Source of the DNA: Streptomyces sp. YIM 130001
Lineage (GTDB): Bacteria; Actinomycetota; Actinomycetes; Streptomycetales; Streptomycetaceae
DNA: 64,000 nucleotides
Direction: 5' to 3'
Assembly (NCBI RefSeq): GCF_003574445.1
Contig: NZ_KZ984572.1
Location: 25,656-89,655 of the forward strand
Under the pieces are notes generated by a model that worked only from the letters and a program-made list of their open reading frames with translations, was not told the origin of the DNA and did not search any database. The position numbers and the translations under genes were made by a program. This document shows positions 1 to 8,410 of the stretch, piece after piece (position 1 is the first letter of the stretch; each line of letters opens with the position of its first letter).

Positions 1-835
1 GGCCGCCGTCGACCGTTCCCTCGGCGTCGGTGCGTTCCAGGATCGTCTCGAGCGAGGGTCGTCGCTCCGGGTCCTTGGCCAGGCAATCAGCCACCAACTC
101 CTGGAGGGACTCCGGAAGTTCGGAGAGGTCCGGGTCCTCCTGCGCGATCCGGAACATCAGTGCGTGCACCCCGCTGGTGGCGGTGCCGAAGGGCAGTACG
201 CCGCTCGCCGCGAACGCCAGGACGGAGCCCAGGCAGAACACGTCGCAGGCGGGCGTGATCCGGTCCCCGCGCACCTGCTCGGGCGCCATGAACCCGGGCG
301 ATCCGACCAGCGCGCCGGTACGGGTGAGTCCGCCGTCGGTGACGGTCTCCAGAGCGCGGGCGATGCCGAAGTCGATCACGCGGGGGCCGTCGATGGTGAC
401 CAGGACGTTGGACGGCTTGAGGTCGCGGTGCACCAGGCCCGCCGCGTGGATGTCCTGCAGCGCGTGCGCGAGACCGGCGGCCAGGATGCGGGTCGAGCGC
501 TCGGGCAGCGGCCCGTGGTCGCGCGAGACGACCGTGCCGAGCGAAGGGCCGACCACGTAACCGGTGGCCACCCAGGGGACGGGCGCCTCGGTGTCCGCGT
601 CGAGCACCGGCGCGGTCCAGCGGCCGCCGACCTGCCGGGCCGCCCGCACCTCCTGCCGGAACCGGGCCCGGAATTCCTCCTGTTCGGCCAGTTCCTGCCG
701 GACGAGCTTCACTGCGACCGTACGGCCGCGCGCCGAACGCGCCAGGTAGACCTGCCCCATTCCTCCCGCGCCGAGCCGCGCGATCAGCCGGTAGGCCCCG
801 ATCCGCTGCGGATCCGTCGGCCCGAGCTTGTCCAT
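1..835 (-). CDS. Serine/threonine protein kinase, N-terminal part (cut by window edge)
   Basis: This is the N-terminal 278 residues of a Hanks-type Ser/Thr kinase of the actinobacterial Pkn family. Visible motifs are the glycine loop LGAGGMG (residues 21-27), the ATP-anchoring Lys in AVKLV (K43), the catalytic loop HRDLKPSN (136-143), DFG (155-157) and MAPE (183-186). Family members phosphorylate Ser/Thr of cytosolic or membrane partners, usually with an extracytoplasmic sensor after a membrane segment; that part lies outside the window, so sensor type is unknown. The ATG at 835 opens directly into the kinase fold. It lies 90 bases downstream of the marR stop on the same strand, but no shared function is evident. 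Confidence 0.93.
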   Translation of the reverse strand, partial: MDKLGPTDPQRIGAYRLIARLGAGGMGQVYLARSARGRTVAVKLVRQELAEQEEFRARFRQEVRAARQVGGRWTAPVLDADTEAPVPWVATGYVVGPSLGTVVSRDHGPLPERSTRILAAGLAHALQDIHAAGLVHRDLKPSNVLVTIDGPRVIDFGIARALETVTDGGLTRTGALVGSPGFMAPEQVRGDRITPACDVFCLGSVLAFAASGVLPFGTATSGVHALMFRIAQEDPDLSELPESLQELVADCLAKDPERRPSLETILERTDAEGTVDGG

Positions 836-925
836 GAAGGCACCTTTCCCCCGTTCCCCCGTACCAGCCGTACGCAGTGAGAATAGTGCCGAATTCCAGG
901 CGCCCGACCGACCGTGCCGCAATGG

Positions 926-1435
926 TTACCCGGGTCCGGGGGCTGCCCGCTGCGCCGTGTCCCGGCCCTGGCTCCGCACCCCGTTCTCGCTCTCCCCGAG
1001 CACGGCGTCCATCGCTGCGGTGAGCCGCCCGAGGGTGCGGGCCGTGCGGGCGAACTCCTCCTCGCCCAGCTCGGCGGCGAGGCGCGTCGCGAGGAGCGCG
1101 TGTCCCGGGTCGATGCGCCGCACCGCCGCCCGGCCTCGTTCGGTGGGGGCGACGAGTTTGGCCCTGCGGTGTGCCGGGTTGGGTGCGTAGTCCGCGAGGC
1201 CGTCGGCGACCAGGCGGTCGGCGACGCGCTGCACGCTCTGCCGGGTGATGCCCATCGTGCGGGCGATGCCGGACACCGACCTGGGTTCGTCGAGCACGGC
1301 GCCGAGCACCTGCCACCACGCCGCGGTGAGACCCGCCGGGCCGGCCAACTCCTCGGAGATACGCAGGAATTGACCATTCAGCCGGAAGACGTCGAGCGCC
1401 GTACGGCTGAGCAGATCCTGCTGCGCGCGGGTCAT
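926..1435 (-). CDS. MarR-family transcriptional regulator
   Basis: A 169-residue winged-helix protein of MarR type. The helix-turn-helix lies around residues 55-80 (SVSGIARTMGITRQSVQRVADRL read in pieces), followed by the wing with the family-typical run of basic residues near HRRAKLV and a C-terminal dimerisation helix. It is the second gene of a two-gene operon: its ATG overlaps the TGA of the DJ-1/PfpI gene by four bases, so the two are translationally coupled. The paired repeats upstream of the operon (2153-2184) are the likely binding sites, so the operon is probably autoregulated. MarR proteins usually repress and are released by small phenolics or oxidants; the ligand is not deducible. 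Confidence 0.9.
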   Translation of the reverse strand: MTRAQQDLLSRTALDVFRLNGQFLRISEELAGPAGLTAAWWQVLGAVLDEPRSVSGIARTMGITRQSVQRVADRLVADGLADYAPNPAHRRAKLVAPTERGRAAVRRIDPGHALLATRLAAELGEEEFARTARTLGRLTAAMDAVLGESENGVRSQGRDTAQRAAPGPG

Positions 1436-2115
1436 CGGGCGTCCTCTCCGGATCCCGCGCCCGCCTCGCCGTCCGCCGCCCCGGCCTCCGCTTCCGCCTC
1501 CGCCTCCGCCGCGGCGACGATCTCGTACGCGGCCGGGTCCGAGTCGTGGAACAGGCGGTACCAGGCGTCGAGCACCTTGCCCTCGTACACCCCGAGCAGG
1601 CCGAGCAGCTCGCGGGCGAACGCCACGGGCTCGGTCGGGCCGGCCGTCACCACGCCTCGGTCGGTGACCGCGTCCGTCTCGACGTAACTCTCGCCGCCGC
1701 CGTAGCCGGTGGCCGCGAGGTAGTACGAGATGGCGCTGGTGTGCTTGCGGTCGTCGAGCAGTCCCTCGCGGGCGAGACCGGCGGTCGCGCCGCAGATCGC
1801 GCCGACGGGCACGCCCGCGTCGACGAACTCGCGGGCCTTGCGGGCGAAGGGCGCCAGTTCGTCGCCGGTGTCCCAGCGGCCGCCTCCGGCCAGGATCAGC
1901 AACTCGGCGTCCTCGGGGCGGAGTTCGTGGAGAGCGAGGTCGGGGGTGATGCGGAGGCCGCCCATGGTGGTGACCGGGTCGCGGGTGAGGCCGACGGTGC
2001 GGATGTCGTAGGCGCCGGCCAGATGGGCGGTCGCGTGGCCGGTCTCCCAGTCGGCGTAGGCGTCGTAAACGGCTGCGTAGACGGTCTTGCGGGGTGCGGC
2101 GGTGCTGGTGCTCAT
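1432..2115 (-). CDS. DJ-1/PfpI (GATase1-like) family protein
   Basis: A 227-residue protein with the DJ-1/PfpI fold. The conserved nucleophile-elbow cysteine is C108 in VGAICGATAG, following the strand LLILAGGG (residues 72-79). The family includes glyoxalase III, chaperone and amidase-like members, so the activity is open. The ATG at 2115 is chosen because GGAGG lies six bases upstream; an in-frame ATG at 2190 would run through the repeat operator. The C-terminus is an Ala/Glu-rich tail containing an AEAEAEAE run, a low-complexity addition absent from the core fold. It is the first gene of an operon with the overlapping marR, suggesting a role in response to whatever the regulator senses, for example reactive aldehydes or thiol stress (inference). 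Confidence 0.87.
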   Translation of the reverse strand: MSTSTAAPRKTVYAAVYDAYADWETGHATAHLAGAYDIRTVGLTRDPVTTMGGLRITPDLALHELRPEDAELLILAGGGRWDTGDELAPFARKAREFVDAGVPVGAICGATAGLAREGLLDDRKHTSAISYYLAATGYGGGESYVETDAVTDRGVVTAGPTEPVAFARELLGLLGVYEGKVLDAWYRLFHDSDPAAYEIVAAAEAEAEAEAGAADGEAGAGSGEDAR

Positions 2116-2152
2116 GACGTCCTCCGGGTAACCCACTGGGATGCGTTCTGTA

Positions 2153-2184
2153 AGCATGCTGTCAAAAAGGCAGCATGCTGTCAA
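2153..2184. promoter_or_regulatory. Paired operator/promoter of the DJ-1-marR operon
   Basis: The 13-mer AGCATGCTGTCAA occurs twice (2153-2165 and 2172-2184), 19 bases start to start, about two helical turns. Each contains the self-complementary AGCATGCT. Read on the minus strand each repeat begins with TTGACA, a perfect -35 hexamer, so protein bound here would occlude RNA polymerase. It lies 38-69 bases upstream of the ATG at 2115. Assignment to the MarR protein is inferred from position. Confidence 0.7.
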
Positions 2185-2374
2185 TCGCAACGGAGGTCAC
2201 TCCGCTCACCCACACCGTCCGTGCCCCTCGTGACCTCGGTTTCACGTGAAACTGCCGGTCACCCGCCGCCGGTGCTCCGTGCCGCCGGGGCGGACACTGT
2301 GTCGCGTGGGGCCGGGCAGGCGCAGACAGGGCGCCGATGCACAGCTCACATGCCGGACATCTACCCTCGGCCGC

Positions 2375-3727
2375 ATGACCCCTCATGCCGATCCCGCCCA
2401 AGGTGCCGCGGTCAAGGCCGCGGACCGTGCCCATGTGTTCCACTCCTGGTCAGCGCAGGAGCTGATCGATCCGCTCGCCGTCGCAGGCGCCGAGGGAGCC
2501 CACTTCTGGGACTACGACGGCAATCGCTACCTCGACTTCACCAGCGGCCTCGTCTACACCAACATCGGCTACCAGCACCCCAAGGTCGTCGCAGCGGTCC
2601 AGGAGCAGGCGGGCAAACTCACCACGTTCGCGCCCGCCTTCGCGATCGACGTACGGTCCGAGGCCGCACGCCTCATCGCCGAGCGCACCCCGGGCGACCT
2701 GGACAAGATCTTCTTCACCAACGCGGGCGCGGAGGCCGTCGAGAACGCCGCCCGGATGGCCCGGCTGCACACGGGCCGCCCCAAGATCCTCAGCGCGTAC
2801 CGCTCGTACCACGGTGCGACCGCGGCGGCGATCAACCTGACCGGGGATCCCCGGCGTTGGGCCTCCGACAACGGCAGTGCGGGCGTCGTCCGCTTCTGGG
2901 CTCCGTTCCTGTACCGCACACCGTTCTACGCCGAGACCGAGGAGCAGGAGTGCGCCCGCGCGCTGCAGCACCTCGAGGACACCATCGCCCATGAGGGCCC
3001 GCAGTCGATCGCCGCGATCTTCCTCGAGACGATCCCCGGCACCGCGGGCATCATGGTCCCGCCGCCCGGCTACCTGCCCGGCGTCCGCGAGATCTGCGAC
3101 CGGTACGGCATCGTGCTCGTCCTCGACGAGGTGATGGCCGGCTTCGGGCGTACGGGTGCATGGTTCGCGGCCGACCACTTCGACGTCGTTCCCGACCTGC
3201 TGACCTTTGCCAAGGGTGTGAACTCGGGGTACGTGCCGCTCGGCGGGGTGGCGATCTCGGGCGAGATCGCGGACACCTTCGCGCGCAAGCCCTACCCGGG
3301 CGGGCTCACGTACTCGGGCCACCCGCTGGCCTGCGCGGCCGCGGTGGCGACGATCAACGTCATGGAGGAGGAGGGCGTCGTCGAGCACGCGGCCCGGATC
3401 GGCCGCGAGGTGTTCGGTCCCGGCCTGCGAGAGCTCGCGGAGCGGCACCCTTCGGTGGGCGAGGTGCGGGGTCTCGGCGCGTTCTGGGCGCTCGAACTGG
3501 TCCGTGACGCGGAGACGCGCGAGCCGCTGGTCCCGTACAACGCGACCGGCGCGGCGGCGGCGCCGATGGCCGCGTTCGGCGCGGAGTGCAAGAAGCGGGG
3601 CCTGTGGCCCTTCATCAACATGAACCGCACCCACGTGGTCCCGTCGTGCAACATCTCCGAGTCGGAGGCGAAGGAGGGCCTGTCCATCCTCGACGCCGCA
3701 CTGTCGTCCGTGGACGACGCCCTGTGA
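2375..3727 (+). CDS. Class III (PLP) aminotransferase
   Basis: A 450-residue fold-type I PLP enzyme of the class III (omega-amino acid:pyruvate type) aminotransferases. The PLP-binding Asp is D251 in VLDEVMAGFGRTG and the Schiff-base lysine is K280 in DLLTFAKGVNSGY; the early motif FTNAGAEAVENA is the phosphate-binding segment. Enzymes of this group use beta-alanine, GABA, taurine or related omega-amines as donors; the substrate cannot be told from sequence. The ATG at 2375 is the first giving a conventional N-terminus; no strong ribosome site precedes it, so a slightly different start is possible. Downstream is a repeat cluster and then a GntR regulator on the same strand. Confidence 0.92.
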   Translation: MTPHADPAQGAAVKAADRAHVFHSWSAQELIDPLAVAGAEGAHFWDYDGNRYLDFTSGLVYTNIGYQHPKVVAAVQEQAGKLTTFAPAFAIDVRSEAARLIAERTPGDLDKIFFTNAGAEAVENAARMARLHTGRPKILSAYRSYHGATAAAINLTGDPRRWASDNGSAGVVRFWAPFLYRTPFYAETEEQECARALQHLEDTIAHEGPQSIAAIFLETIPGTAGIMVPPPGYLPGVREICDRYGIVLVLDEVMAGFGRTGAWFAADHFDVVPDLLTFAKGVNSGYVPLGGVAISGEIADTFARKPYPGGLTYSGHPLACAAAVATINVMEEEGVVEHAARIGREVFGPGLRELAERHPSVGEVRGLGAFWALELVRDAETREPLVPYNATGAAAAPMAAFGAECKKRGLWPFINMNRTHVVPSCNISESEAKEGLSILDAALSSVDDAL

Positions 3728-3740
3728 ATCCACAGGCCTA

Positions 3741-4196
3741 GCCCTGCCGGCTGGTCCTCAACCGCCGACCCCGCCCTGCCGGCTGGTCCTCAACCGCCGA
3801 CCCCGGAGCCCGCCCGGCGTTTGAGGACAAGCCTGCGAGGGCGAATCCGGAGCCCGTGCGGCGTTTGGGGGCGAGCCTGTGAGGGCGAATCCGGAGCCTG
3901 TCCGGCGTTTGGGGACGAGCCTGTGAGGGCGGGCACACCCGGAGCCCGCCCGGCGTTTGAGGACGAGCCCGCCAGGGCCGAAACAGAGCCCGTCCGGCGT
4001 TTGAGGACAAGGCGCCCCAGCGCCGGGGCTGGAGAAGTGCCCCCACCCCACCGGCAGAGAACGAGACGATCGGCTGAAACCCCACCCCCTGTCCGGGAGG
4101 ACATAGGGTGGCTGCCGACCAGGCCCGCAAGGGCCACCCGCACCACCGAACCACCAGCCCGTGAGGGCACTCGCACCCCCGGGGGAGGGCAGCCGC
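3741..4196. repeat. Cluster of GGCGTTTGAGGAC extragenic palindromic repeats
   Basis: This gene-free stretch begins with a perfect 32-bp tandem duplication (3741-3772 and 3773-3804) containing GTCCTCAACCGCC, close to the reverse complement of the units that follow. Five direct units with core GGCGTTTGAGGAC or a one- to three-base variant start at 3816, 3860, 3904, 3952 and 3996, spaced 44, 44, 48 and 44 bases. The inverted pair and direct units can fold into alternative hairpins, so transcript from the aminotransferase would end in a heavily structured tail. I know this core as a dispersed intergenic motif in Streptomyces genomes; a seven-copy cluster is dense. From 4009 to 4196 I see no gene, only the leader of the GntR gene. 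Confidence 0.85.
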
Positions 4197-4850
4197 ATGC
4201 GCGTGACCCGCAGCACCCTGCGCCAGCAGATAGCCGACGCCCTGCGCGACGAGGTGCTCGCCGGGCGCCTCCACCCGGGCCACGAGTTCACGGTCAAGGA
4301 GATCGCCGACCAGTACGGCGTCTCCGCGACCCCCGTGCGCGAAGCGCTCGTCGACCTTTCCGCGCAGGGCCTCCTGGACTCCGTCCAGCACCGCGGATTC
4401 CGCGTGCACGAGTTCACGCTCCCCGACTACCGCGGCATGGTCGAGGCCCGCCGCCTCGTCGCCGAGGCGCTGTTCCAGGGCATCGCGGAACGCCCCCTGC
4501 CGGATCTCGCGGACGCCGTGCTCTCGGTGCGGCGCCGTGCGGAGGAGGCCCAGCGTGCGGCCGGCGCCGGCGACCTGGACGTACTGATCGGCTACGACCT
4601 GCGCTACTGGCGCGAGCTGAGCACGCTGTTCGGCAACCCGTACCTCTCCGAGTTCCTGCACCGGATGCGCGTACAGGCCTGGGTGTTCCTGGTGCCGCTG
4701 CTGCGCCGCGACGACCGCCGCGAGCAGCTGTGGTGCGGCCACCTGGAACTGGCGGCCGCGGTCGAGGACCGCGACGCGGAACGGGCGCGGGCCCTGGTCA
4801 GGGAGTACTACGCGGACGCGCTCGCCCAGGCCGAGCGCCTCGCCGGATGA
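4197..4850 (+). CDS. GntR-family regulator (FadR-like, FCD domain)
   Basis: A 217-residue regulator. The N-terminal winged helix (about residues 1-70) carries the GntR signature: LRDEVLAGRLHPG, then IADQYGVSATPVREAL as recognition helices. The C-terminal two-thirds is all-helical like the FCD ligand-binding domain, with acidic and His/Arg residues around YWRELSTLFGNP and the final HLELAAAVEDRD. ATG 4197 is preferred over 4161 because a GGGGGAGGG ribosome site lies just upstream. Its TGA overlaps the ATG of the glycosyltransferase gene by four bases, so the two are coupled. FCD regulators usually sense carboxylic acids; the neighbouring aminotransferase could be a target, but no operator was recognised. 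Confidence 0.9.
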   Translation: MRVTRSTLRQQIADALRDEVLAGRLHPGHEFTVKEIADQYGVSATPVREALVDLSAQGLLDSVQHRGFRVHEFTLPDYRGMVEARRLVAEALFQGIAERPLPDLADAVLSVRRRAEEAQRAAGAGDLDVLIGYDLRYWRELSTLFGNPYLSEFLHRMRVQAWVFLVPLLRRDDRREQLWCGHLELAAAVEDRDAERARALVREYYADALAQAERLAG

Positions 4851-7345
4851 CCGGCGTGGCCGTGGACGCGGGGACCGGCGCGGACGTGGCCGAGGTGGAG
4901 CTGACCGTCGTGGTGCCGGCTTACAACGAGGAGCACCGGCTCGGCCCCACGCTCCGCTCGATCGCCGACCATCTGCGGAAGAGTCGTTTCGCCGGCTGGG
5001 AGCTGATCGTCGTGGACGACGGTTCCACGGACGGCACCCGCGCGGTGGCCGAGGCGGCCGCGGCCGAGGAACCGTCCGTGCACGTCGTCTCCGGCGACGT
5101 CAACCACGGCAAGGGCCACGCCCTGCGGCTCGGCGTCTGCGCCTCGTACGGCCGCCGGGTGCTGGTGACCGACGCGGATCTGGCGACGCCGATCGAGGAA
5201 CTCGACCGGCTCGACCGGGAGCTGACCGAGGCGGGTGCGACGGCCGTGATCGGCTCGCGCGCGCTGCCGGGCGCATCGATCGAGACCCACCAGCACCTGG
5301 CCCGTGAACTGCTCGGCCGGGGCGGGAACTTCCTGATACGCGCGGTCGCGGTGCCGGGGATCAAGGACACCCAGTGCGGGTTCAAGTTGTTCGACGGTGA
5401 CCGGGCGCGCGAGGCGTTCGCGGCGACCCGGGTGGACGGCTGGGCGATCGACGTCGAGGTACTGCAGTACTTCCGCCGCAAGGACTGGCCGCTCGCGGAG
5501 GTCCCGGTGCGGTGGGCGCACCAGGAGGGGTCGAAGGTCCGGCCCCGGGACTACGCGGGCGTACTCGCGGAGCTGGCGGCGCTGCGGACGCGGCGGCTGC
5601 CCGGCCGGGGCCGGAGGCCTCGGGCGGCGAGGGATCCGAGGAATCTCGCCGTGGCCGGTCTCTTCCTGCTCGCCGCGTTCCTGCTCCAGGTCGGCCGCTG
5701 GGTCGATCCAGGGGGCCGGTACCTGCCGGACTCCCTGCAGGACCAGAACCAGTGGGAGTGGTTCTTCGCGGTCACCGCGGACAACGTCCTGCATCTGCGG
5801 AATCCGCTCTTCACCGACCTCCAGGGCTTCCCCGACGGCGTGAACCTGATGGCGAACACGGTGATGCTCGGCCTCTCCGTCCCGTTCGCCCCGATCACCG
5901 AACTCCTCGGCCCCGCGGTCAGCCTGGCCCTGGTGATGACGCTCGGCCTGGCCGCCACCGCCTACGCCTGGTACTGGCTGATCCGGCGCAGACTCGACGT
6001 GGGACGGGCCGCGGCGGTGACCGGCGCGGCCCTCGCGGCGTTCGCGCCGCCGATGGTCAGCCACGCCAACGCGCACCCGAACTTCGTCGTCCTGTTCATG
6101 CTCCCGCTGATCGTCGACCGCGCGCTGCGGCTGTGCGAGGGCACCCGTGTGGTGCGCGACGGGGTGCTGCTCGGCCTGTTCACCGCGTACCAGGTCTTCC
6201 TCGGTGAGGAGCCGCTGCTGCTTGCGGCGATGGGGCTGCTGCTGTTCGCGATCGGCTACGCGGTGGTGCGCAGGGACGTGGCGCGGGAGGCGATCCGGCC
6301 GCTGGCCCGCGGGGTCGGCATCGCGCTCGCGGTGTTCCTGCCGATCGTGGCGTTCCCGCTGTGGTGGCAGTTCTTCGGTCCGGGGAGCTACCACTCGGTG
6401 CTGCACGGCGACGGCGCGGGCAACAGCCCGTTGGCCCTGCTCTCGTTCGCGGAACGCTCGCTGGCCGGCGACCGGGAGACCGCGGACGGCCTCGCGCTGA
6501 ACATCACCGAACAGAACGCCTTCTACGGCTGGCCGCTGGTCCTGCTCGCCTTCGCGATCGTCGTACGGCTGTGGGAGCGGCCGGTCGTCAAGGCGCTCGC
6601 GTGGACGGCGCTCGCGGCGGCCGTCCTGTCGCTCGGCCCGGAGTTCCGGATTCCGGGGACGGACACGGTGCTGACCGGGCCGTGGCGGGCTCTCGCGCAC
6701 CAGCCGCTCTTCGAGTCGGTCATCGAGTCGCGGGTGGCGATGGTGTGCGCCCCGGCGCTCGGGATGCTGGTGGCGCTCGGCATCCATCAGCTCGTCACGG
6801 CGCGCGGGGTGCGGCGTCCGCACCGGGTCGCGGGACTCGCGGCGGTCGCGGCGGCGCTGCTGCCGATCGTGCCGGGGCCGCTGCACACGGTGGACCGGGC
6901 GGAGGTGCCGGAGTTCGTCGCGGACGGAACGTGGCGCGATTACGTCGACACCGCGGCCGGTGAGTCCCTGGTGCCGGTACCCCTGCCGGATCCGGGTGCC
7001 GCGGAGGCACTGCACTGGCAGACCACCGCCGGTCTCGGCTTCCGGCTGCCGGGCGGCTACTTCAACGGCCCGTACGGCGAGGACCGCAAGGGCATCTACG
7101 GGGCGGTGCCGCGGCACACCTCGAACCTGCTGCGGGAGGTCGCGGTCAGCGGCCGCGTACCGCAGCTGTCGAAGGCCTGGCGCGAACAGGCCCGCGCGGA
7201 CCTGGAGTTCTGGCGGGCGGGCGCGCTGGTGGTGGCACCGCAGCGGCACACCGAGGCGCTGCGGGCGACACTGGAGGGACTCCTGGGGCGCAAGGGAACG
7301 TGGATCGGCGGCGTCCTGGTCTGGGATCTGCAGGGGGGCAGCTGA
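4847..7345 (+). CDS. GT2 glycosyltransferase fused to a polytopic membrane domain
   Basis: An 832-residue protein in two parts. Residues about 15-255 are a family 2 (GT-A) transferase of the dolichyl/polyprenyl-phosphate sugar synthase type: VVVPAYNEEHRLG, VVDDGSTDGT (D57, D58) and the metal-binding VTDADLATP (DAD 109-111). From about residue 262 onward there are roughly nine to eleven hydrophobic segments with large loops, resembling GT-C or YfhO-type membrane transferases. A plausible role is making a polyprenyl-phosphate sugar and using it at the outer membrane face for cell-wall glycan or glycolipid decoration; this is inference. It overlaps the gntR stop by four bases. Confidence 0.83.
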   Translation: MTGVAVDAGTGADVAEVELTVVVPAYNEEHRLGPTLRSIADHLRKSRFAGWELIVVDDGSTDGTRAVAEAAAAEEPSVHVVSGDVNHGKGHALRLGVCASYGRRVLVTDADLATPIEELDRLDRELTEAGATAVIGSRALPGASIETHQHLARELLGRGGNFLIRAVAVPGIKDTQCGFKLFDGDRAREAFAATRVDGWAIDVEVLQYFRRKDWPLAEVPVRWAHQEGSKVRPRDYAGVLAELAALRTRRLPGRGRRPRAARDPRNLAVAGLFLLAAFLLQVGRWVDPGGRYLPDSLQDQNQWEWFFAVTADNVLHLRNPLFTDLQGFPDGVNLMANTVMLGLSVPFAPITELLGPAVSLALVMTLGLAATAYAWYWLIRRRLDVGRAAAVTGAALAAFAPPMVSHANAHPNFVVLFMLPLIVDRALRLCEGTRVVRDGVLLGLFTAYQVFLGEEPLLLAAMGLLLFAIGYAVVRRDVAREAIRPLARGVGIALAVFLPIVAFPLWWQFFGPGSYHSVLHGDGAGNSPLALLSFAERSLAGDRETADGLALNITEQNAFYGWPLVLLAFAIVVRLWERPVVKALAWTALAAAVLSLGPEFRIPGTDTVLTGPWRALAHQPLFESVIESRVAMVCAPALGMLVALGIHQLVTARGVRRPHRVAGLAAVAAALLPIVPGPLHTVDRAEVPEFVADGTWRDYVDTAAGESLVPVPLPDPGAAEALHWQTTAGLGFRLPGGYFNGPYGEDRKGIYGAVPRHTSNLLREVAVSGRVPQLSKAWREQARADLEFWRAGALVVAPQRHTEALRATLEGLLGRKGTWIGGVLVWDLQGGS

Positions 7346-7415
7346 CCGGGCCCTTCGGCCATTACGCTGCCTGGACGGCCGCCCACCTGGCCGGACGACG
7401 AAGTGAGGAGCTCTC

Positions 7416-8066
7416 TTGGCCTGTGACCTGTGGCTCGTCCCCTTGGTCGATGTGCTGTGCCACAGCCCCGACAACCCCTTCTCCGAAGAGCTCGCCCTCT
7501 ACGACAGAACACTCGGCGAGGCAGGACTGCCGCCGGTACCGGTCTTCTCCTACATGCCGGGACTGTCCGGGGACGTCGCCCCGGTCGCCGGCTTCGACTA
7601 CGACGCGCTGCACTTCCTGCGCCGTGCGTACCTCCTGCAGATGTGCGGTCTTCCGGTGACGCCGGTGGACGAGCTCGGCGGTGACTACGAGCAGCTCCTG
7701 GAGATGTTCGAGACGACCGCGCAGCAGTCGCACCTGGTCTGGCACTACGACCACGCCGGCGCCTACGTCCCCGTCGACTTCGCCGAGCCGCTGGTGAACG
7801 ACGACCTCCTGGAGGGCGGCGGCCCGCTCGGCTCGGCGCAGGCCCTGCTGCGGGAGCTGGAGTTCGTGGGCCCCGCGATCGGCATCGACCCGGCGAACCC
7901 GCCGGCCGCGCCGCAGGCCCCCGAGGGCCCCACCGACCTCGAGGAACCGGCGGCACCCGCTCCGCACGACGACAGCCCCTTCGCCCGCGAACGCCACGTC
8001 TGGCTCGGCCTCCACGCGGCCGCAACCCGCAGCCTCGGCCAGGGCTCCATGATCGTCTTCAGCTGA
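7416..8066 (+). CDS. Conserved hypothetical protein
   Basis: A 216-residue soluble protein I cannot assign to a family. The start is a TTG at 7416 preceded by GAGGAG at 7405-7410, an unusually clear ribosome site that decides the start. It is acidic, without signal peptide or membrane segment. The N-terminal half is rich in aromatic residues and motifs such as WLVPLVDVLCHSP and DYDALHFLRRAYLL; a Pro/Ala linker (about residues 165-190) precedes the last 25 residues, ERHVWLGLHAAATRSLG. It follows the glycosyltransferase by 70 bases and may be cotranscribed. Codon use is typical of real genes in this window. Confidence 0.72.
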   Translation: MACDLWLVPLVDVLCHSPDNPFSEELALYDRTLGEAGLPPVPVFSYMPGLSGDVAPVAGFDYDALHFLRRAYLLQMCGLPVTPVDELGGDYEQLLEMFETTAQQSHLVWHYDHAGAYVPVDFAEPLVNDDLLEGGGPLGSAQALLRELEFVGPAIGIDPANPPAAPQAPEGPTDLEEPAAPAPHDDSPFARERHVWLGLHAAATRSLGQGSMIVFS

Positions 8067-8225
8067 ACCGGCGAGTGGCCGGAGTGTCCGCCTCCACCGT
8101 GACGGCGTTCCGCTCGCCGGAGCGGGTGGCCCGTCCACGTCGGGGTTCCCGCGCTTCCGGGAGCCCCGCCGGAGGGGCCTCGTCGCCTTCCACGACCCGC
8201 TGCGGGAGCCTGCTGCACCGCTTCC

Positions 8226-8410
8226 TCAGCCGAGTACGAGGGACTCGTCCCCGAAATCGGCGACGCGCTTCAAGCGGCCGCCGAGGGCGGCGACACGGGC
8301 AGCCGAGGTGTCGACCTCGGCGCGCGTGACGGCGCCACTCTCGAACCCGGAGACATACGGGGGCGTCCGGAAGACGTGCCCCCGACTCGAACGACCGGAG
8401 TCGGCCGTCG
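8226..8410 (-). pseudogene. Possible remnant reading frame without a start codon
   Basis: A frame on the minus strand ends at a TGA (8226-8228) and reads like a genuine protein C-terminus (ESGAVTRAEVDTSAARVAAL, then GGRLKRVADFGDESLVLG). No ATG or GTG lies between the SLATT stop (8411) and this end; the only in-frame TTG is too close to the end to matter. It could be the decayed tail of a small gene resembling the short helical proteins common beside Streptomyces type VII-like genes, or chance. Apart from this, 8067-8410 holds nothing I can identify on either strand. Confidence 0.25.

Noticed and set aside
87..1319. Long open frames antisense or out of frame over the kinase/marR genes
   Set aside because: High GC makes long shadow frames common; the kinase, MarR and DJ-1 motifs lie in the other frame and the shadows are Arg/Pro/Gly-rich without family motifs.
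3821..7345. A 1174-codon open frame starting in the repeat cluster
   Set aside because: It only joins repeat sequence and an out-of-frame pass through gntR to the true glycosyltransferase start at 4847.
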